Source of the DNA: G963677485 sp942492855
GTDB taxonomy: Bacteria > Armatimonadota > HRBIN16
Reading direction: 5' to 3'
Length of the DNA stretch: 64,000 nt
Assembly: GCA_942492855.1 (NCBI GenBank)
Contig: OW818647.1
Span: forward strand, 2,666,001-2,730,000
The translations under genes were made by a program, and so were the position numbers. Shown in pieces: positions 60,811 through 64,000 of the stretch (the stretch's first letter is position 1; each line of letters begins with the position of its first letter). A model generated the notes under the pieces. That model was not told where the DNA came from and did not search any database. It saw nothing but the letters and a program-made list of their open reading frames with translations.

Positions 60811-62139
60811 CTACCGCTGCCAACCTTCGATCTTAAAAACCCTCTCTATCAGCTTGCGGTCAGGTTGACCAGAATCAGGTTTGAACCACACTTCAAATCG
60901 AGCTGCATACGGATGACCCCAGTCACCTTCATATATGGTGAAGCTCGAGTTAGCCTGGAAGAGCTGCCGGGGTTCATTTGACCAGCCGATCCACTCATTC
61001 GTGTCCTCCCACAAGCGACCCTCTGAAAGCGATGTGTTGCCGGTCACTTCGAAGGCCTTCAGGTATACACAGCCCGGTTCACCGGGATTAGCCCAGATGT
61101 CGGCTTCATACAAACCTGGTTGGATGTCGTTCCACAATGTGATTGACGGCTTTGAGGGTGGTGATTGAAGGGGAGCGACGAGTTGCCAGATGGCCTTTGG
61201 CCTTGGGTTGTTAAGTAAACTTTGAAATTCGGTGTTCATATAGTCAATAGCTGCTGCGGTCATTCTGCGCTCAGGACGACCCGAATTTTCATATAGAGAA
61301 ACAAGGAGCCCATTCTGCTTAAAAGCGGTGGTACTTTCCATGCTGCGATTGACACCTTTTGGGAAGTGGCCGATCACTGGTTCGCAATCCTCACCAAAAG
61401 GAAGGCTTTGAACCCTTCGGAATATGTTCTTTCCATCTAGTCCAATGACTGTTTTTATTGTTGATGCACCGGCACTGTAATAGCCGTTCGATTCAGAGTG
61501 CCAATGCGGAGTTGAAAACCATCGACGCATGGCGTACCGATGGCCATCCTCCTCAAAGACCCTCCACGCAGGACTGCATGCCAGATATCTGTGTAGGAGA
61601 TCGCGATGGTCGCGTTGCAGCGTGAATAATGCTGGTATATCGGTGTGTATGGTGCGCTGGAACGGCTTTTTCGTCTTGCCTGCTACCATAAGTGCGTGAT
61701 GAAAACCATCATGCATGGGTGTCGGAGGTTGCTTGGTCATCATCATATGCGAGGCCAGCGGAATACTCAGCTTCAAGCCTGGCGGTATGGTGAGATTGTC
61801 CGCGAAGTGGTCTGGCTGATCACTAATGATAAAAGTGCTCACCAGTAACAGAACCAATCCGAGCAATACTGAGCCGGCACATAGCACAGCCCTGCCTAAG
61901 GCCGACCACCACTTTTTTTGCTTCATGAAATAGACTGCCATGATCAGCAGAGCCACAGTTGAGATAACCCATAAGATGCTGAGTATGTCAATGAACCAAA
62001 CTAACGTTTTGGTAAGTGAGCCGGACGAACCTGCGATCCAGATAGAAATCCCCAACCAGACGGACAAGATTGCTGTCGGCACCAGTGCCGAAATCCAGGC
62101 CTTATGCACATATGCTGATATCAGCCTTCTGAAGACCAT
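60811..62139 (-). CDS. Membrane protein of unknown function
   Basis: 442 residues, not recognised. Three hydrophobic helices lie in the first 110 residues (about 14-36, 45-71 and 83-106). About 330 residues predicted to lie outside the membrane follow, beta-rich and with many aromatic residues, for example YAMRRWFSTPHWHSESNGYY and the final YAARFEVWFKPDSGQPDRK. No catalytic motif is visible. It has no close neighbour on the same strand upstream, and repeats flank its 3' end. Confidence 0.6.
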   Translation of the reverse strand: MVFRRLISAYVHKAWISALVPTAILSVWLGISIWIAGSSGSLTKTLVWFIDILSILWVISTVALLIMAVYFMKQKKWWSALGRAVLCAGSVLLGLVLLLVSTFIISDQPDHFADNLTIPPGLKLSIPLASHMMMTKQPPTPMHDGFHHALMVAGKTKKPFQRTIHTDIPALFTLQRDHRDLLHRYLACSPAWRVFEEDGHRYAMRRWFSTPHWHSESNGYYSAGASTIKTVIGLDGKNIFRRVQSLPFGEDCEPVIGHFPKGVNRSMESTTAFKQNGLLVSLYENSGRPERRMTAAAIDYMNTEFQSLLNNPRPKAIWQLVAPLQSPPSKPSITLWNDIQPGLYEADIWANPGEPGCVYLKAFEVTGNTSLSEGRLWEDTNEWIGWSNEPRQLFQANSSFTIYEGDWGHPYAARFEVWFKPDSGQPDRKLIERVFKIEGWQR

Positions 62140-62297
62140 TCATACACCTCGTTACATCAGACGGTTAGGTTCCGGCATGGTTTCTATACGAGGGTAGTGT
62201 GGATATGTGTTGCACATCAGTGACATGGCATGGAGCAGGCCCCGTGCCTGCCCTTGCATGCGTTCCGTCATAGCTGTGTTTTGGCACCTTAACGCAC

Positions 62298-62750
62298 CTA
62301 CACGTTCAGTGACATATCATTCGGGTTGGGGCCGTATTGGTTCGTCATCGGCTGGCTGTCCTCACAAAGAAACACAATCAACACAATAAGGCCGAAAACA
62401 GGGATCATCAGCAACAGGCAGTATAAGCCACTACGACCGGTATCTTGAAGACGGCGGATGGTGACAGCCAGCCAAGGCACGAGTATAGCCAGTATGTATA
62501 CGCCTATGATCAACCGCACCACCAGTCCTCCAATGGCGAGACCGATGCCTGTAAATTCAGGGTTACCGATTTCCCCCGATTCAGTCAAACCAAAAATCGA
62601 GGTGACGAATTTCTGCACAACGGCGACAGCCAAGATTTCATAAAGTGCAAAAACCACCAGATTGATGATCGTGAAATACCAGAACTCGACACGGCTTGCG
62701 CGGCCATTAAAGTCGGCGTACTTTTTCAAAACCTTGATATACCAGTTCAT
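62298..62750 (-). CDS. DUF805 membrane protein, copy 1
   Basis: 150 residues beginning MNWYIKVLKKYADFNGRASR, the typical DUF805 start, with EFWYF and four membrane helices (about 24-45, 63-85, 88-108, 115-135) and the loop TIRRLQDTGRSGLYCLL. It ends QYGPNPN. DUF805 proteins are small inner-membrane proteins of unknown function. GGGGG lies just before ATG 62750; four upstream codons are less likely. It is a tandem paralogue of the gene at 62894-63337, separated from it by a terminator. Confidence 0.9.
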   Translation of the reverse strand: MNWYIKVLKKYADFNGRASRVEFWYFTIINLVVFALYEILAVAVVQKFVTSIFGLTESGEIGNPEFTGIGLAIGGLVVRLIIGVYILAILVPWLAVTIRRLQDTGRSGLYCLLLMIPVFGLIVLIVFLCEDSQPMTNQYGPNPNDMSLNV

Positions 62751-62809
62751 GCATGCCCCCACAGTATGTGTGTGTAATCGTCAACGCTAATCCACTTGCC
62801 AGTGTAACA

Positions 62810-62857
62810 AAAAAGGTAAGGTGCCCACCATTGAAGTAGGCACCTTACCCCTTGTTT
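62810..62857. terminator. Probable bidirectional rho-independent terminator
   Basis: GGTAAGGTGCC (62815-62825) and GGCACCTTACC (62839-62849) form a perfect 11-bp stem. The minus strand continues into TTTTTTG and the plus strand into CCTTGTTTTT. It lies between the two DUF805 genes and should end transcription of the upstream one (62894-63337). Confidence 0.85.
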
Positions 62858-62893
62858 TTCTGTGAGGCTTGCGCACCTCACCGTTGGTCGCGC

Positions 62894-63337
62894 TTACCCC
62901 GTTGCGGGCGAGGCCTTCGGATTGGGGCCGTAGCGGTTCTCCATCGGCTTGCTACCCAGAAGCATTAAAATCAGCAGCAACAGCACCCCCACTCCAGGAA
63001 TCACTGCCAGCAGCAGCCACCACGAACGGCGACCGGAATCATGAAGCCGTCGGATGGTCACCGCTAGCGATGGGATGATCACTCCCAGCACATAGAGCAC
63101 AAACGCCAGGCTGACCACCACCGCCAGAGCGATGGCCCCGACACCTTGCATCGGCGGGATACCGTCTGGTGCTTTCTGTTGTAATGCTGATGTACCGGCT
63201 CCCAGCGAAATGACATAAGCCAGTCTGAAAGCAACCAGTACCAGTACGTTGTAGAGGACGTAGAACCAAAACTCGGAACGGCGGGCACGGCCTGCGAAAT
63301 AGGCATACTTTTTCAGAGCCTGAAGATACCAGTTCAT
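62894..63337 (-). CDS. DUF805 membrane protein, copy 2
   Basis: 147 residues from MNWYLQALKKYAYFAGRARR, with EFWFYVLYNVLVL and TIRRLHDSGRRSWWLLL and the ending RYGPNP, all DUF805 features; about four membrane helices. AAGGAGA lies 8 nt before ATG 63337. Longer in-frame starts upstream lack support. It shares layout and many residues with the copy at 62298-62750, including both ends, so the pair arose by tandem duplication and then diverged in the middle loop. Confidence 0.9.
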   Translation of the reverse strand: MNWYLQALKKYAYFAGRARRSEFWFYVLYNVLVLVAFRLAYVISLGAGTSALQQKAPDGIPPMQGVGAIALAVVVSLAFVLYVLGVIIPSLAVTIRRLHDSGRRSWWLLLAVIPGVGVLLLLILMLLGSKPMENRYGPNPKASPATG

Positions 63338-63467
63338 GTCTGTCTCCTTGTGTCGTTCAGATGATTTACCCCAGTTACATTGGATACTGCAATCGGGTAT
63401 TGTAGAATTACAGCCCAACCATCTGTATTCACGGAAGGGCTGCATTTCCGTGGGAGATTTGAAGATT

Positions 63468-64000
63468 ATGAATCGCACAACTGCTGTCATCATCTCGATT
63501 GGTATTTTTCTGGTGATTGGATGGGCGTTGGCACCTCGTCCTAGCGTGCCGCCTTTGAATACGCAGGAATTGCCATCAGCAAAAGGAGCTGTTACGATGC
63601 CGACGAAATACCTTGCGTTTCAAATATTCACTCAGCCCGATGACAAGACTGGGCGAGCCAGTTTCCCCCCTTTGGAAAAAGGGGTAGCTAATACAGTAGA
63701 CGCCATCATCCGGCAGATCGGCACAGTTGGCAGCAAAACCCACAAGCTGGGGTTTATACCAGGCCCACTGTCATTCAATCACACCGATGCGCAGATACAC
63801 CAGTTGATGCGCAGCTCGTTTAGCCTCGCACTTAAGAACAACATGGCCGTGGGATTCCATGTGGACGACTCCATGTTTTGGGAGCGGCTTTCATACCTGA
63901 ATAAGCCCGAAAATGTGGAGTGGACTGACTGGAAGGGGACACCCAACGGCGGTCGGCGACTCGACTGGTCGTCAAAACCCACCAAGATCATGCCGCAGCT
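63468..64000 (+). CDS. Unrecognised secreted or membrane-anchored protein (5' part)
   Basis: An open frame from ATG 63468 runs to the window end without a stop (177 codons). It starts NRTTAVIISIGIFLVIGWAL, a signal peptide or N-terminal anchor. Next come a Pro-rich stretch and an alpha/beta region with FIPGPLSFNHTDAQIHQLM and KNNMAVGFHVDDSMFWERL, reminiscent of a TIM-barrel glycosidase N-terminal part, though no family is certain. GGGAG lies 12 nt upstream. It is divergent from the DUF805 gene. Its 3' end lies outside the window. Confidence 0.7.
   Translation, partial: MNRTTAVIISIGIFLVIGWALAPRPSVPPLNTQELPSAKGAVTMPTKYLAFQIFTQPDDKTGRASFPPLEKGVANTVDAIIRQIGTVGSKTHKLGFIPGPLSFNHTDAQIHQLMRSSFSLALKNNMAVGFHVDDSMFWERLSYLNKPENVEWTDWKGTPNGGRRLDWSSKPTKIMPQ

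Overview
The window looks like chromosomal DNA of a free-living, probably polysaccharide-degrading bacterium, most likely of the Armatimonadota. This is an inference. It rests on the DUF1559-type pseudopilin at 28320-29084, whose N-terminus carries the run LFPVFAQAR right after the prepilin helix (a pattern I associate with that phylum). It also rests on the mix of large secreted glycosidases, a URO-D-family enzyme, dockerin-type C-termini and a dcw cluster with Sbp and DUF881 genes in place of ftsA. No rRNA, tRNA or CRISPR array was seen.

Layout. 1-1010: the end of a probable AbiEi antitoxin and a complete AbiEii toxin-like gene. 1291-2406: a URO-D-superfamily enzyme. 2738-15494 (minus strand): a carbohydrate-catabolism island with two closely related GH42-like proteins of identical length, a nitrilase-family amidohydrolase, a small membrane protein, a DUF1559 pseudopilin, a 1048-residue six-hairpin-type protein and a secreted 1141-residue GH5-like protein. 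A 3' remnant of a second DUF1559 gene beside the second GH42-like copy points to segmental duplication. 15856-19073: dnaA and, divergently, an adenine-type DNA methyltransferase. 19505-21058: a secreted ceramidase-like protein that appears fused to an SCP2 domain. 21208-23136: an IS4-type insertion sequence with an AbrB-like accessory gene. 23265-27544: two divergent proteins (six TIG domains; an S8 peptidase) with matching dockerin-type ends. 28320-31064: a pseudopilin and a V4R/histidine-kinase pair. 31333-39213: a PL8-type lyase, a GH4 alpha-galactosidase, a secreted caspase-like/PDZ protein and a secreted phosphodiester glycosidase. 39600-40613: a chimeric, truncated ABC-F gene.

41088-59184 (minus strand) is a nearly complete division and cell wall cluster: mraZ, rsmH, ftsL, ftsI, murE, murF, mraY, murD, ftsW, murG, murC, ddl, ftsQ, DUF881, sbp, ftsZ, then past a terminator a CoA-binding-domain gene. 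Gene junctions overlap by 1-11 nt or are very short, so the block probably behaves as one operon from a promoter near 59295-59323, with 11-bp repeats in the leader that look like an MraZ operator. 59524-64000 holds an M42 aminopeptidase, an unrecognised membrane protein, two DUF805 proteins and the start of an unrecognised secreted or anchored protein that runs off the window.

The intergenic DNA is rich in dispersed repeats. A roughly 225-bp MITE-like element with long terminal inverted repeats occurs three times and shares its 17-nt end palindrome with both ends of the IS. A 138-bp element has perfect 22-bp inverted ends. A repeat containing ACCACGGATTACACGGAT occurs at five sites. These families are among the least explained features here.
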